A stretch of DNA of 64,000 nt from Shewanella glacialimarina. Lineage in GTDB: Bacteria > Pseudomonadota > Gammaproteobacteria > Enterobacterales > Shewanellaceae. Positions 48,772-59,897 of the stretch are shown one piece after another (the stretch's first letter is position 1; each line of letters starts with the position of its first letter). Under the pieces are notes generated by a model. The model was given only the letters and a program-made list of their open reading frames with translations. It was not told the DNA's origin and ran no database searches. Where the stretch lies: positions 2,480,001 to 2,544,000 of the forward strand of contig NZ_CP041216.1 of assembly GCF_020511155.1 (NCBI RefSeq), written 5' to 3'. Position numbers and translations under genes: made by a program.

Positions 48772-49416
48772 TTAAGGCCGTTTTACTGCTAATAATCTTT
48801 TGGTTAATTTATCACGAATATCTTGATGTACTTTGTCGATAGACTGACTTGCATCAATAACAATAATGGACTCGTCTTCGGCTGCAAAGGCTAAGAAGGT
48901 AGCACGGGCACGTTCAAAAAATGCAATATGTTGCAACTCAATTCGGTCAAGTGCACCACGGGCAGATGCGCGTTGTAAACCTAGGCTAGGGTCAATATCT
49001 AAATACAGGGTTAAGTCAGGTTTAAAGCCATGCAAACTTGCATCACTAATGGCTTTAACTAATGGCATTAAACCTCTGCCACCGCCTTGATATGCTAGCG
49101 ATGATAAATTGTGACGATCACCTAATACCCATTGCCCTTTGGCTAATGCAGGCTTAATCACATTAGTAATTAACTGGGTACGTGCTGCATAAAATAGTAA
49201 GCATTCTGCTTCATCGCATAAGGGATCGTTTTCATCGGCAATTTTAACTAAGTCGCGAATTTTTTCAGCCAGAGGTGTGCCGCCAGGTTCTCGGGTACAT
49301 ACTGGTGTTTGACCTGTATGTTCAGTAATAATGCTTTGAACTAAAGACACCGCACTAGATTTACCAGCACCCTCTAGGCCTTCGATAACAATAAATTGTC
49401 CTAATTGTTGACTCAT
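48772..49416 (-). CDS. tmk: Thymidylate kinase
   Basis: The 214-residue protein has the P-loop [12 protein letters not shown], the dTMP site [12 protein letters not shown], and [17 protein letters not shown]. It phosphorylates dTMP to dTDP for DNA synthesis. Its start overlaps the mltG stop by four bases, so it is coupled to mltG. The order mltG-tmk-holB is standard in Gammaproteobacteria. Confidence 0.97.
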   Translation of the reverse strand: MSQQLGQFIVIEGLEGAGKSSAVSLVQSIITEHTGQTPVCTREPGGTPLAEKIRDLVKIADENDPLCDEAECLLFYAARTQLITNVIKPALAKGQWVLGDRHNLSSLAYQGGGRGLMPLVKAISDASLHGFKPDLTLYLDIDPSLGLQRASARGALDRIELQHIAFFERARATFLAFAAEDESIIVIDASQSIDKVHQDIRDKLTKRLLAVKRP

Positions 49417-50432
49417 TTTTTCTTTCTCTGATATTCATTTACAGCACGGTTATGTTCTTTATACGTCGATGAAAAAATATGACTGCCATCATTTCTTGAT
49501 ACAAAAAACAAATAATTCACTTTGGCCGGGTTTGCTGCCGCATATAAAGACGCCTTGCTTGGAGCCGCTATCGGTGTAGGGGGTAAGCCATCAATTCGAT
49601 AAGTGTTAAAAGCGGTTTTCTCTAGTATGTCTTTCTTAGTAATATTGCCTTTATATCTGTCGCCCATACCATAAATAATGGTGGGATCCGTTTGTAAACG
49701 CATGCCCTTTTTCAAACGATTATTAAATACTGCACTGACCCAATTACGTTCTTCATCTTTAGCGGTTTCTTTTTCGATAATTGAAGCAATAATCAGCAGT
49801 TCATAGGGCGAGTTTAATTTTAAATCAGGATCACGCTGTTCCCAGGCTTGCGCCAAATGAGTTTGCATCATTAAGTAACTGCGTTGCATCATTGAAAATA
49901 ACGTTTCATCGACACGATAGTGATAAGTTTCAGGGAAAAACTTACCCTCAGGTAATCCTGTCGTATCGCCATTTGCTTCAAGTACTTTAATAAACACATT
50001 CTCATCATATCGCATGTGTTCTAGACCTTGTAATACTGGTATCCATTCCTTAATGGTTTTACCTTCAACAAATGTCACTGAAAATACCATTTCTTGGCCT
50101 AATCTCAGTCGGTTGATAAAATCCACCAGCTTATCGCCTGGCACCATCTGATAAAGCCCAGCTTTAATATCGCCTAAATAAGGTTCTAGTTTAACTAACA
50201 AGCGCACTTTCCAGCTTTCAGTAATAATGCCTTGTTGTTCTAATTCCTGGGTTAATTTCAGTAAAGATGTACCAGATGTCACGGTAATGATTGTGGGTTC
50301 CGTCAGCGTTAATGGCTGATTTTTGTATTGCAAAATATCTTTTGCATACCAATAACCCACTAAACACATAATGGCTAAAAGTGGAATTAAACTGGCTAAC
50401 AATCGGGTTATTATTGTTGTTTTCATAGACAT
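49413..50432 (-). CDS. mltG: Endolytic murein transglycosylase MltG
   Basis: The 339-residue protein has one N-terminal membrane helix (about 7-28), a LysM-like middle region, and the YceG/MltG catalytic core. The core contains [13 protein letters not shown] with the catalytic glutamate, [11 protein letters not shown] and [16 protein letters not shown]. It cuts nascent glycan strands at the periplasmic face of the inner membrane and may set strand length. It lies between pabC and tmk, with 4-bp coupling to tmk. Confidence 0.96.
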   Translation of the reverse strand: MSMKTTIITRLLASLIPLLAIMCLVGYWYAKDILQYKNQPLTLTEPTIITVTSGTSLLKLTQELEQQGIITESWKVRLLVKLEPYLGDIKAGLYQMVPGDKLVDFINRLRLGQEMVFSVTFVEGKTIKEWIPVLQGLEHMRYDENVFIKVLEANGDTTGLPEGKFFPETYHYRVDETLFSMMQRSYLMMQTHLAQAWEQRDPDLKLNSPYELLIIASIIEKETAKDEERNWVSAVFNNRLKKGMRLQTDPTIIYGMGDRYKGNITKKDILEKTAFNTYRIDGLPPTPIAAPSKASLYAAANPAKVNYLFFVSRNDGSHIFSSTYKEHNRAVNEYQRKKK

Positions 50433-50473
50433 CTAATTAGGTGAATGATTCTTGTTGGCTCAAGTAAAGTGCC

Positions 50474-51307
50474 TTAGCTTAATAGCGTTTGCAACTGCTG
50501 TGCAATAGCTTGCGTGTGAGACCATGGCTGATAGCTGTTTTTATCGACTCGTACAACATCAATAAGGCCGAGCAAACTATTACTCATCATAATAGCATCA
50601 GCCATTAATACACTATTACTGTTTAGCTGAGTCGCATGAACTACAACACCCTGTGCTAACATGATGTCAATCACAGCTTCACGCATTACACCACTCACAC
50701 CAGCTTGATTAATCGCAGGAGTAAACACTTGATTATCTTTAACTATAAAGATGTTCGCCATTGAGGCTTCAATCAAATAGCCGTGGGTATCGTAGACTAA
50801 CCAATCATCAAATCCAGTGGGTAAAGTATGTGATTTTATCAGCACTTGCTCTAACCGATTAAGGTGTTTAATACCCGCTAACAGTGGTTGTCGAGCTAAA
50901 GTGACTGGTGAGGTAGTTAACGCAACGCCACTTTTTTGCCAAGTTTTATAATGCTCAGGTATTTCATGTACTGAGGTGATTTCGGTAATATTGGCTATTT
51001 CAGGCGCTTGATAACCACGGCCACCAACACCACGAGTCAGCAGTAATTTGACACATGCATTGGGATAACTACTGGCGAGATAAATTAAATGCTTGCGTAA
51101 TTGACTAGATGCAGACCAATTAAGGTTAAGTCGTTTACTGCCTTGCTCCAGTCTAGTTAAGTGTAAATCTAACAACATAATGCCAGCTTTGGTGGATGTA
51201 GAAGGATAGGTTCGCATAGTCGCAAACAGACCATCGCCATAAGCTAAACCACGATCAAACGGGTTGACGCTTGCCATATGTTGTTGATTTACCCAAACTT
51301 GCGTCAT
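50474..51307 (-). CDS. pabC: Aminodeoxychorismate lyase
   Basis: The 277-residue PLP enzyme of the branched-chain aminotransferase fold makes p-aminobenzoate and pyruvate from aminodeoxychorismate for folate synthesis. [13 protein letters not shown], the PLP lysine in [10 protein letters not shown] and EASMANIF are present. Its start overlaps the dcd stop by four bases. Length is close to E. coli PabC (269). pabA and pabB are not in the window. Confidence 0.93.
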   Translation of the reverse strand: MTQVWVNQQHMASVNPFDRGLAYGDGLFATMRTYPSTSTKAGIMLLDLHLTRLEQGSKRLNLNWSASSQLRKHLIYLASSYPNACVKLLLTRGVGGRGYQAPEIANITEITSVHEIPEHYKTWQKSGVALTTSPVTLARQPLLAGIKHLNRLEQVLIKSHTLPTGFDDWLVYDTHGYLIEASMANIFIVKDNQVFTPAINQAGVSGVMREAVIDIMLAQGVVVHATQLNSNSVLMADAIMMSNSLLGLIDVVRVDKNSYQPWSHTQAIAQQLQTLLS

Positions 51308-51891
51308 TTATCGTCCTGACTTATCCGGCTGGCTACGGCATCTTGCTGGTTGTTATATTTTGCACTTTTACGTTTATTGTATGGCCGCGCCACTGGACCG
51401 CTTAAACGCTCAAAATTTAATGCACCAATGGTCATGCCAGGACGAAGCGCCAATGGCAATTTACCACTATTGAAAAACTCTAATACAATCTTGCCTTGCC
51501 AACCGGGATCGATTCGATGGGCGGTAACATGAACCATTAAGCCTAATCGGGCTAATGATGATCTGCCATCTAACCAACCGACAATATCAGCCGGTAAGGT
51601 AACAGTTTCAAGGGTAACAGCTAAAGCTAATTCGCCAGGATGAAGAAAAAACGCTTCACCGTCAGCAATATTAATTTTATCGCCCATCACCTTATCCAAG
51701 GCAACTTGCATTTCAGCGGCAGGACCACTTAAGTCAATATAGGGTGCTGTATGATCTTGAAATACCCTAAACTGGCTGCCAAGGCGGACGTCAACACTGA
51801 CACCTGAAATAGCTTCAACTGGAGGTCTTGGGTCAATTATAATCAACCCATCATCTAAGCTTTGTTCTATTTCGATATCGGTTAAACGCAT
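51304..51891 (-). CDS. dcd: dCTP deaminase
   Basis: The 195-residue enzyme converts dCTP to dUTP for thymidylate synthesis. [20 protein letters not shown] and [19 protein letters not shown] carry the active site and are almost unchanged from E. coli. I choose the ATG at 51891, which gives the E. coli N-terminus MRLTD and has AAGG about 9 bp upstream, rather than a GTG six bases earlier. It is coupled to pabC. Confidence 0.96.
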   Translation of the reverse strand: MRLTDIEIEQSLDDGLIIIDPRPPVEAISGVSVDVRLGSQFRVFQDHTAPYIDLSGPAAEMQVALDKVMGDKINIADGEAFFLHPGELALAVTLETVTLPADIVGWLDGRSSLARLGLMVHVTAHRIDPGWQGKIVLEFFNSGKLPLALRPGMTIGALNFERLSGPVARPYNKRKSAKYNNQQDAVASRISQDDK

Positions 51892-51937
51892 TAGCACAAC
51901 CTTAATTGAGTAATCGAGCCTTTAATAGTGGGTGATG

Positions 51938-52576
51938 TTACTTAGCCAGCAAGTGTTGAATACGTGCCTTTAATATATCGGTTGCGATACGATTTTTGCC
52001 ACCACGGGGAACAATGATATCGGCATATTGCTTTGACGGTTCAATAAACTGTAAAAACATCGGACGTACTGTTTTCTTGTATTGTGAGATAACCGATTCC
52101 ATTGTTCTACCACGTTCTGCAACATCTCGTGTTAATCGCCGTAAAAAACAGATATCTAGTGGTGTGTCCATAAACACACTGGCATCCATGAGTTCACGTA
52201 ACTTAGGATCGGTTAGTAACAAAATCCCTTCTAGAATAATGACTTTTTTAGGCTGCATTTCGAGCGTTTCAGATATACGAGTATGTTCGGTGTAACTATA
52301 ACGTGGAATGTTAACAGCCTCACCACGTTTTAATGTTTCTAAATGGTTAGCAAGCAGTTGATGGTCAAGTGCTTTAGGGTGGTCATAGTTGGTTTGAATC
52401 CGCTCATCCATGGTCAAATGAGATTGATCACGATAATACGCATCTTCATTGATAACCCCTATTTGGTTGGTGCCGAGATCACGGCAAAGCTCTTGAAAAA
52501 TAGTATTCGCAATTAAGCTTTTACCTGATGCCGATGCACCGGCGATACCAATAATGACACACTGTGGAGAATTCAT
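51938..52576 (-). CDS. udk: Uridine kinase
   Basis: The 212-residue enzyme has the P-loop [11 protein letters not shown], the NEDAYYRDQ and YDHPKALD motifs and EGILLL. It phosphorylates uridine and cytidine with GTP or ATP in pyrimidine salvage. It lies 9 bp after mrp and 40 bp before dcd on the same strand, so all probably share a transcript. Confidence 0.97.
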   Translation of the reverse strand: MNSPQCVIIGIAGASASGKSLIANTIFQELCRDLGTNQIGVINEDAYYRDQSHLTMDERIQTNYDHPKALDHQLLANHLETLKRGEAVNIPRYSYTEHTRISETLEMQPKKVIILEGILLLTDPKLRELMDASVFMDTPLDICFLRRLTRDVAERGRTMESVISQYKKTVRPMFLQFIEPSKQYADIIVPRGGKNRIATDILKARIQHLLAK

Positions 52577-52585
52577 GCTTTGACC

Positions 52586-53707
52586 TTACTCGTCGTCCGA
52601 TATACTAATAGAAACAGTTGATTTAACTTGTTGTAATGCTAATTGCGCGCCTAACTTGCGCGCAATTTCACGATAAATACCAGACACTTCAGAATCAGGC
52701 TCAGTGACCACGCTAGGCGCACCATTGTCCATCGATTCACGAATATTAATATTTAACGGCAACGCCCCTAATAATGGCACATTATAGCGTTCAGCAATTT
52801 TACTGCCGCCATGGGTTCCAAATGGGTGTTCTTTGTGACCGCACTCTGGGCATAAATGAAAGCTCATGTTCTCAACAATACCGAGTACTGGAATTTGTAC
52901 TTTATTGAACATGCTAATGCCTTTTTGCGCATCAGCTAAGGCAATATCCTGTGGCGTAGTGACAATTACCGCGCCACTTACGGGAAATTTTTGCGATAGG
53001 GTTAATTGAATATCACCTGTACCTGGCGGCATATCTATAATCAGATAATCTAAATCTGGCCACTGGGTTTCATTCATTAATTGTACTAATGCGCCTGCTG
53101 CCATTGGCCCACGCCATACAGCAGCCTCACCATCACCTAGCATAAAACCAATTGATTGTGCTGCAATGCCGTGAGCCGAAGCGGCTGTCATCATTTTGCC
53201 GTCGGGGCTTTGTGGACGAAAATTTGGAATACCTAGCATAAGCGGAATCGATGGACCATATATGTCGGCATCTAAAATGCCCACTTCTGCCCCTTCAGCT
53301 TTTAATGCTAAGGCTAAATTAACTGCTGTAGTTGATTTACCAACTCCACCCTTGCCTGATGCAATGGCAATAACTTGTTTGACATTTTTAATCGGTTCTA
53401 CAGAGGTAATAGCAGAATAAACCCGCGGCTGAAAATCTATTTCACATTCAACTTCGTCAATGGCATCTAGCACTGCAAGTTTATTGGTTATAACCATCAC
53501 GGTGTCGCGATATTGAGTCATACAAGGATAAGGATATACCAAACCTAATTGTAATCTTTTACCTTCAATGGCTAATTTTACAACACAACCGGCAGAGACT
53601 AAGCCTTGTTTTAAATAGGGATCTTGATGTGCATCTAAAATGGCAAGCACTGAGGCTAATAATTGTGCATCAAGTTGATAATCAGGATAGGAAATAGACA
53701 AAAGCAT
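52586..53707 (-). CDS. apbC: Fe-S cluster carrier ATPase Mrp/ApbC
   Basis: The 373-residue protein has a DUF59-type N-terminal domain and an ATPase core with the deviant P-loop SGKGGVGKSTTAVNLA, IIDMPPGTGDIQLTLSQ, and the CxxC pair in HLCPECGH that holds the Fe-S cluster. It transfers clusters to apo-proteins. I choose the ATG at 53707; a TTG 15 bp upstream is also in frame and neither has an ideal Shine-Dalgarno sequence (GGGAG is only two bases before the ATG). It is divergent from metG, as in E. coli. Confidence 0.92.
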   Translation of the reverse strand: MLLSISYPDYQLDAQLLASVLAILDAHQDPYLKQGLVSAGCVVKLAIEGKRLQLGLVYPYPCMTQYRDTVMVITNKLAVLDAIDEVECEIDFQPRVYSAITSVEPIKNVKQVIAIASGKGGVGKSTTAVNLALALKAEGAEVGILDADIYGPSIPLMLGIPNFRPQSPDGKMMTAASAHGIAAQSIGFMLGDGEAAVWRGPMAAGALVQLMNETQWPDLDYLIIDMPPGTGDIQLTLSQKFPVSGAVIVTTPQDIALADAQKGISMFNKVQIPVLGIVENMSFHLCPECGHKEHPFGTHGGSKIAERYNVPLLGALPLNINIRESMDNGAPSVVTEPDSEVSGIYREIARKLGAQLALQQVKSTVSISISDDE

Positions 53708-53858
53708 GACTCCCGTTGACAAATTTGTGCAAGTGTATCAGAACTTCATTATTTTTTAGTTATAAATACACCTTTTTAGTGCATGTTTTGGTGAAAATAT
53801 TGCATTTTTCAGTTAGTATCTTGGCAATATTTTTAGCGAAATTCGATGTTGAGAAAAA

Positions 53859-55940
53859 ATGACCCAATCACAACGTAAAATTCTGGTTACCAGCGCCCTT
53901 CCTTATGCCAATGGCCCAATTCACTTAGGCCACATGCTTGAATACATTCAAACTGATATCTGGTCTCGCTTTCAAAAGTTGCGCGGACATGAATGTCACT
54001 TTATTTGTGCAGACGATGCCCACGGCACGCCTATCATGCTTAAAGCCCAGCAACTTGGTATTGCACCAGAAGAAATGATTGCGCAAGTTCAAAAAGAACA
54101 TCAACAGGATTTTGCTGATTTTAATATTCAGTTCGATAATTTCCACAGCACCCATAGTCCTGAAAATCGCGAGCTGGCCAGCAGTATTTATTTGAAACTT
54201 CGCGACGGTGGTTACATCAAAACCAAGACTATTTCACAGCTATTTGATCCTGAAAAGTCGATGTTTTTACCAGACAGATTTGTAAAGGGTACCTGCCCTA
54301 AATGTAAGTCTGAAGATCAGTACGGCGATAACTGTGACAATTGTGGCGCAACCTACAGCCCTACAGATCTCATTAATCCTAAGTCTGCTGTTTCTGGTGC
54401 AACACCAATAATGAAAGACAGCGAGCATTTCTTCTTCGACCTACCGGCATTTGAAGGCATGTTGCATACCTGGCTTAATTCAGGTTCCTTGCAGCCAGAA
54501 GTGTCTAACAAGCTAAAAGAATGGTTTGAGCAAGGCCTGCAACAATGGGATATTTCTCGTGATGCGCCCTATTTTGGTTTTGAAATACCAGATGCTCCAG
54601 GTAAATACTTCTATGTATGGTTAGATGCACCAATCGGTTACATGGGCTCTTTCAAAAACTTCTGTGATAAAAATCCTCAGGTCAGCTTTGATGAGTTTTG
54701 GGCCAAAGATTCAACCGCAGAGGTTTATCACTTCATCGGTAAAGATATTGTCAATTTCCATGGTTTATTCTGGCCGGCAATGCTTCACGGCGCTAACTAT
54801 CGCCAACCGACCAGCGTTTTTGCCCATGGTTATGTGACGGTGAATGGCGCGAAAATGTCTAAATCAAAGGGCACCTTTATTAAGGCGCGTACTTATTTAG
54901 ACAATTTAGACCCTGAGTTTTTGCGTTACTACTACGCGGCAAAACTGAGCAGCCGTATTGATGACTTAGATTTAAACCTTGAAGACTTTGCTCAGCGTGT
55001 TAACTCTGATCTTGTCGGCAAATTAGTCAACCTAGCATCACGTACAGCTGGCTTTATCAGCAAACGTTTTGATGGCAAGTTAGCGACCATTGAAGATAAC
55101 AGCCTAGCTGAATTATTTTTAGCCAAACAAGATCAAATTGCAGAGTTTTACGAAACCCGTGAATACGGTAAAGCAATGCGTGAAATCATGGCATTGGCCG
55201 ACATAGCCAATGCTTTTGTGGCTGAGCAAGCCCCTTGGCAGTTAATTAAGCATGAAGACCAGCAGCAACAAGCGCATCAAGTGTGCTCTATTTCATTAAA
55301 CTTGTTCCGTATCTTAGTGACTTACTTAAAGCCGGTATTACCGCGTTTAAGCCAAGATGTTGAAGCGTTTTTACAAGTTGAATTAACATGGGAAAGCTTA
55401 GATAAAAATATGGCTAACCATGAAATAGTGCCTTTTAAAGCGATGATGCAACGTGTGGACCTAGACAAAGTTGCTGCTATGGTTGATGCCTCTAAAGACA
55501 ACTTACAAGTAATTCAAGCTCCTGCTGAAGTAAAAGCAAAAAAGGCTGCTAAAGCAGACAAAGCACCTGCAAAAGTCAGTACAGGTAATCCGCTACAGGA
55601 TGACCCAATCAGTGACACGATTGAATTTGATGATTTTGCTAAATTAGATTTACGCATTGCCCGCATAGCAAAAGCTGAACATGTGCCTGACGCTGACAAA
55701 TTGCTTAAGCTTGAACTGGATTTAGGCGGCGAGACCAAACAAGTGTTTGCCGGTATTAAATCAGCCTATGCGCCAGAAGACCTAGTGGGTAAGTTGACTG
55801 TCATGGTCGCCAACCTTGCACCTCGAAAAATGCGTTTTGGCATGTCAGAAGGCATGGTATTAGCTGCAGGTCCTGGTGGTAATGAGTTATGGATTCTTGA
55901 GCCCCACGAAGGTGCCCAACCAGGAATGCGAGTCAAGTAA
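53859..55940 (+). CDS. metG: Methionyl-tRNA synthetase
   Basis: The 693-residue enzyme is of the long E. coli type. The HIGH-like motif appears as [11 protein letters not shown], the zinc knuckle as [18 protein letters not shown], the second class-I signature as KMSKSKGTF, and the C-terminal tRNA-binding (Trbp111) domain as [14 protein letters not shown]. It charges tRNA-Met. An Ala/Lys-rich linker at about 555-575 joins the C-terminal domain. It is divergent from apbC and is followed by a terminator. Confidence 0.98.
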   Translation: MTQSQRKILVTSALPYANGPIHLGHMLEYIQTDIWSRFQKLRGHECHFICADDAHGTPIMLKAQQLGIAPEEMIAQVQKEHQQDFADFNIQFDNFHSTHSPENRELASSIYLKLRDGGYIKTKTISQLFDPEKSMFLPDRFVKGTCPKCKSEDQYGDNCDNCGATYSPTDLINPKSAVSGATPIMKDSEHFFFDLPAFEGMLHTWLNSGSLQPEVSNKLKEWFEQGLQQWDISRDAPYFGFEIPDAPGKYFYVWLDAPIGYMGSFKNFCDKNPQVSFDEFWAKDSTAEVYHFIGKDIVNFHGLFWPAMLHGANYRQPTSVFAHGYVTVNGAKMSKSKGTFIKARTYLDNLDPEFLRYYYAAKLSSRIDDLDLNLEDFAQRVNSDLVGKLVNLASRTAGFISKRFDGKLATIEDNSLAELFLAKQDQIAEFYETREYGKAMREIMALADIANAFVAEQAPWQLIKHEDQQQQAHQVCSISLNLFRILVTYLKPVLPRLSQDVEAFLQVELTWESLDKNMANHEIVPFKAMMQRVDLDKVAAMVDASKDNLQVIQAPAEVKAKKAAKADKAPAKVSTGNPLQDDPISDTIEFDDFAKLDLRIARIAKAEHVPDADKLLKLELDLGGETKQVFAGIKSAYAPEDLVGKLTVMVANLAPRKMRFGMSEGMVLAAGPGGNELWILEPHEGAQPGMRVK

Positions 55941-55996
55941 TCGCTGCAAACAGTTTCTATGACGTTGGTGAAATACAATTAATGGCTATGCCATTT

Positions 55997-56030
55997 AAAA
56001 GCCAGAAATATTTACATCTGGCTTTTTTAT
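55997..56030 (+). terminator. Terminator after metG
   Basis: AAAGCCAGA and TCTGGCTTT form a 9-bp stem around a ten-base loop, with a run of Ts. It isolates the his leader from metG. Confidence 0.88.
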
Positions 56031-56252
56031 TTATTTTTTCTACAAAAATAGCCGTTAATTTAAATTGTTCTAAGTTATTACCATAAAATGTGTAAATAAA
56101 TTACCATTTCCCTTTATTCGCTATTGCAAACAACATCAATAGCGGTTAAGTTTTATGGCATAGAAGTTTACGGCCGTATGAACGGTAACTTCATCAGAAT
56201 TTATCAAGATAACCATTTGGGTATCTTCATTAACATTATTAAGAGACAAACA

Positions 56253-56303
56253 ATGATATTCATCCTAGCTACTACAATCCATCATCACCACCATATGCGG
56301 TAG
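56253..56303 (+). CDS. hisL: His operon leader peptide
   Basis: A 16-codon reading frame, MIFILATTIHHHHHMR, has five histidine codons in a row, with AAGAGA about 10 bp upstream. It lies between the metG terminator and hisG and is followed by alternative hairpins and a terminator. Such histidine-rich leaders sense charged tRNA-His by ribosome stalling. It is too short for most gene finders but the codon run leaves little doubt. Confidence 0.95.
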   Translation: MIFILATTIHHHHHMR

Positions 56304-56319
56304 CCTTCGGATGCTTACT

Positions 56320-56389
56320 GCCGAGGGTCTATTTCCCTTCCGGCGGTGAAACTATCACAAACCCCTGGAAGCAATTTCAGGGGTTTTTT
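56320..56389 (+). promoter_or_regulatory. His operon attenuator
   Basis: GCCGAGGG (56320-56327) pairs with CCCTTCCGGC (56335-56344), and a terminator hairpin AAACCCCTG (56359-56367) with CAGGGGTTT (56378-56386) is followed by a T-run. With hisL just upstream this is a classical transcription attenuator: ribosome stalling at the histidine codons should favour readthrough into hisG. The alternative antiterminator pairing was not worked out base by base. Confidence 0.88.
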
Positions 56390-56500
56390 GTTTTCTTAAG
56401 TTTGCTTTTTATTTTTACTAAAATTTTTTATTGCTAACTAATTGTTTTTATATTTGAAATCTTACTATTTATTTTCAACTTTAATTAATGGATATTTATC

Positions 56501-57400
56501 ATGACTGAATCAAACCGTTTACGCATCGCTATTCAAAAATCGGGCCGCTTATCTAAAGAGTCACAACAACTACTGAAAAGTTGTGGTGTGAAGTTTAATG
56601 TAAATGAGCAGCGCCTTATCGCCCACGCCGACAATATGCCTATCGACCTACTTCGAGTACGTGATGATGATATTCCGGGATTGGTGATGGACGGCGTCGT
56701 TGACTTAGGTATTATCGGCGAGAACGTTCTAGAAGAAGAACAGTTAGAACGTCAACTGGTCAACAAGCCAGCTGACTTCACAAAATTACGTGATCTTGAC
56801 TTTGGTGCCTGTCGCCTATCTCTCGCAGTGCCTAATGAATTCAGCTACAAGGATGCCAGCTCATTAGAGGGTCTGCGTATTGCCACTTCATACCCCAATA
56901 TCCTTCGCCGTTTTATGCAAGAAAAAGGTATTAGTTACAGCGACTGTATGCTCAAAGGTTCAGTTGAAGTCGCACCACGTGCAGGTTTATCCGATGGTAT
57001 TTGTGACTTAGTGTCAACAGGTGCAACCCTTGAAGCCAATGGCTTATATGAAACTGAAGTCATTTACCGCTCAATGGCCTGCATCATTCAATCTAATCAA
57101 ACTCAAACACCGGCTAAGCAAGCGTTAATCGACAAAATACTGTCACGAGTTAATGGCGTTATCCGCGCACGTGAAAGCAAGTACATCCTGTTACACGCGC
57201 CAACAGCCACTTTAGATCAAATTGTGGCTTTATTACCAGGTGCAGAAAATCCAACTGTATTACCGCTAAATGATGATTCTAATCGTGTTGCTGTGCATGC
57301 AGTCAGCTCTGAGGATTTATTCTGGGACACAATGGAGCAGTTAACGGCCTTAGGTGCCACCTCTATTTTAGTAATGCCAATTGAAAAAATGATGGGGTAA
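56501..57400 (+). CDS. hisG: ATP phosphoribosyltransferase (long form)
   Basis: The 299-residue enzyme catalyses the first step of histidine synthesis: ATP plus PRPP gives phosphoribosyl-[29 protein letters not shown] and [24 protein letters not shown] (PRPP loop) are clear. The C-terminal ACT-like domain typical of the long, histidine-inhibited form is present, so no HisZ is needed. It is the first gene after the attenuator and lies 5 bp before hisD. Confidence 0.97.
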   Translation: MTESNRLRIAIQKSGRLSKESQQLLKSCGVKFNVNEQRLIAHADNMPIDLLRVRDDDIPGLVMDGVVDLGIIGENVLEEEQLERQLVNKPADFTKLRDLDFGACRLSLAVPNEFSYKDASSLEGLRIATSYPNILRRFMQEKGISYSDCMLKGSVEVAPRAGLSDGICDLVSTGATLEANGLYETEVIYRSMACIIQSNQTQTPAKQALIDKILSRVNGVIRARESKYILLHAPTATLDQIVALLPGAENPTVLPLNDDSNRVAVHAVSSEDLFWDTMEQLTALGATSILVMPIEKMMG

Positions 57401-57405
57401 TACTG

Positions 57406-58737
57406 ATGACCATGACACAATCACCATTACAGTATTCATCACCAATGCAAATCCTTAATTGGAATAGTTTATCTGCTAACCAGCAAGTTGCGGCATTAAA
57501 ACGCTCACCTTTGGTGGGTGATAACAGTGTTGAGCAGCTAGTTCGCAGCATTATCGAACAAGTGGTATTAGATGGTGATGCGGCTATTTCTAAATTTAAT
57601 CAGCAGTTTGATGGCGCTATCATTGATGATCTTGCCCTAACAACTGCAGAGATAGATTCTGCCAGTGCTAGAGTGTCAGACAAGGTAAAACAAAGCATTG
57701 CCCAGGCAGTTGCTAATATTGAAGCGTTTCATCGGGCACAAATATTTAAGCCGATTGATATTGAAACTCAAGTAGGCGTGCGATGTGAGCTTAGATCTGA
57801 AGCGATTGAAAAAGTCGGCTTGTATATTCCAGGTGGCACTGCCCCACTTATATCAACAGTAATGATGCTGGCCCTGCCCGCTAGAATTGCCGGTTGTGAG
57901 CAACGTGTATTAGTTAGCCCACCGCCAATCAATGATGCGATTATTTATGCGGCTAAGGTGTGTGGTATTACCGAGATTTATCAAGTCGGTGGTGCTCAAG
58001 CCATCGCCGCTTTGGCATTTGGTACAGAGACTATACCTAAAGTCGATAAAATATTTGGCCCAGGTAATCGTTATGTTACCGAAGCTAAACGCTTAGTGTC
58101 ACAAGATAACCGCGTCAGTGTCACCATTGATATGCCTGCTGGACCGTCTGAAGTGTTGGTGATTGCCGATGACCAAGCCAATCCTGCTTTTATTGCAGCG
58201 GATTTGCTGTCACAAGCTGAGCACGGCGTGGACTCGCAAGTGATGTTGGTGACCAACAGCGTAGGGCAAGCTGATGCTGTGAATGCTCAGCTCACTATTC
58301 AACTGGCATTGTTACCACGACAAGATATTGCCGCCAAAGCACTTGAATGTAGCCGAAGCTTAGTGGTTAATGATCTCGCTCAAGCGGTACAAGTATCCAA
58401 CCAATATGGCCCGGAGCACTTAATCGTTCAAACTGAAAACCCACGGGCTTTGCTCAGCACTATCCGTGCTGCAGGTTCGGTTTTTCTAGGTGCATACACA
58501 CCAGAATCCGTTGGCGATTATGCCAGTGGCACTAACCATGTGTTACCCACTTACGGTTATAGCCGAGCGGTATCGAGTTTATCACTAGCGGATTTTAGTC
58601 GACGCTTTACAGTGCAAGAACTCAGCGCAGAAGGCCTGAAAAACATTGGCCAAACCGTGATGACCTTAGCCGAAAATGAACTGTTAGATGCGCACAAAAA
58701 TGCCGTTGCAATTAGGTTAGCAAGCTTAGAACAATAA
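57406..58737 (+). CDS. hisD: Histidinol dehydrogenase
   Basis: The 443-residue zinc enzyme oxidises histidinol to histidine in two NAD-dependent steps. GLYIPGGTAPLISTV, VGGAQAIAALAFGT, GPGNRYVTEAKR and the zinc-ligand regions AEHGVDSQ and GDYASGTNHVLPT are present. It begins 5 bp after hisG and is translated from ATG at 57406; an ATG six bases later is also possible. Confidence 0.97.
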   Translation: MTMTQSPLQYSSPMQILNWNSLSANQQVAALKRSPLVGDNSVEQLVRSIIEQVVLDGDAAISKFNQQFDGAIIDDLALTTAEIDSASARVSDKVKQSIAQAVANIEAFHRAQIFKPIDIETQVGVRCELRSEAIEKVGLYIPGGTAPLISTVMMLALPARIAGCEQRVLVSPPPINDAIIYAAKVCGITEIYQVGGAQAIAALAFGTETIPKVDKIFGPGNRYVTEAKRLVSQDNRVSVTIDMPAGPSEVLVIADDQANPAFIAADLLSQAEHGVDSQVMLVTNSVGQADAVNAQLTIQLALLPRQDIAAKALECSRSLVVNDLAQAVQVSNQYGPEHLIVQTENPRALLSTIRAAGSVFLGAYTPESVGDYASGTNHVLPTYGYSRAVSSLSLADFSRRFTVQELSAEGLKNIGQTVMTLAENELLDAHKNAVAIRLASLEQ

Positions 58738-58810
58738 CAGTAATCTTGGCGCTGTGATGATAAATCCATCGTTGACAGCAATAATAGAATTGATTTATGA
58801 GCACACGTTG

Positions 58811-59860
58811 ATGAACACATTTGATGCAAAAAAATTAGCCAGACCCGAGTTACTCGACCTTACCCCTTATCAAAGTGCTAGGCGCATTGGTGGCCGAGGC
58901 GACATTTGGATTAATGCTAATGAATCACCTTTTAACAATAGTGATTTAGATAAATTAAATCGCTACCCAGAGTGCCAACCACCTGCACTAATCAATGCGT
59001 ATGCTGATTATTCAGGGGTTAAGCCAAGTCAGATTATTGCAAGTCGCGGCGCAGATGAAGCTATTGAATTACTTATCCGCACTTTTTGTACGCCGGGTAA
59101 AGATACCATTGCCTCATTTGGTCCAACTTATGGCATGTATGCCATCAGTGCAGCCACCTTTAATGTCGGTGTAACAGCACTGAGTTTAGGGGCTGATTAT
59201 CAATTACCCGAAAACTGGCCAGCTGAAATTGGCGATGCCAAACTGGTATTTATTTGTAATCCCAACAACCCGACTGGCACTATCATCAGCAAACAAGATA
59301 TTGAAAAGGCGATTGCAAGTGCGCCTCAAGCAATCGTTGTGATTGATGAAGCTTACATTGAATTTAGCCCTGAGTATTCGGTTGCAGATTTACTGTCGAC
59401 ATACCCAAACCTTGTGGTATTGCGTACTTTATCTAAAGCGTTTGCTTTAGCCGGTGCCCGTTGCGGCTTTATGCTAGCGAATGAAGCCATTATCGATTTA
59501 GTCATGTTAGTAATAGCACCTTACCCTGTACCACTGCCGGTATCTGAATTAGCCACCAAAGCGTTAAGTTCTGATGGTATTAAGTTGATGCGTGAGCAAG
59601 TGGCTAGCTTAAACCAACAAGGTGAGCGACTTACTCAGGTACTACAACAAATTGGTGCCCAGGTGCTGACAGCAAAAGGTAACTTTGCCCTAGCTCGCTT
59701 TAAAAACGTTGGCGAAATAGCACAAATACTTAGAGACAATGGCATTGTCGCTAGAGCCTATAAAGACCCTCGTTTAGCAGATGCTATCCGCTTCAGTTTT
59801 GCCTCTAGCGCGCAAACAGACAAAGTAATAGACGTGCTATTAAGCAGCAAAAATACATAA
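58811..59860 (+). CDS. hisC: Histidinol-phosphate aminotransferase
   Basis: The 349-residue PLP enzyme makes histidinol phosphate from imidazole-acetol phosphate. LTPYQSARRIGG, CNPNNPTGT, VIDEAYIEF and TLSKAFALAGARCGF (PLP lysine) are present. I prefer the ATG at 58811, which places LTPYQSARR as in E. coli HisC, over GTG/ATG codons near 58754. With that choice the gap after hisD is 73 bp, the largest in the operon. Confidence 0.94.
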   Translation: MNTFDAKKLARPELLDLTPYQSARRIGGRGDIWINANESPFNNSDLDKLNRYPECQPPALINAYADYSGVKPSQIIASRGADEAIELLIRTFCTPGKDTIASFGPTYGMYAISAATFNVGVTALSLGADYQLPENWPAEIGDAKLVFICNPNNPTGTIISKQDIEKAIASAPQAIVVIDEAYIEFSPEYSVADLLSTYPNLVVLRTLSKAFALAGARCGFMLANEAIIDLVMLVIAPYPVPLPVSELATKALSSDGIKLMREQVASLNQQGERLTQVLQQIGAQVLTAKGNFALARFKNVGEIAQILRDNGIVARAYKDPRLADAIRFSFASSAQTDKVIDVLLSSKNT

Positions 59861-59897
59861 ATTATAACAATATTCCTACAAAGTTAAGGTCAGCAAC

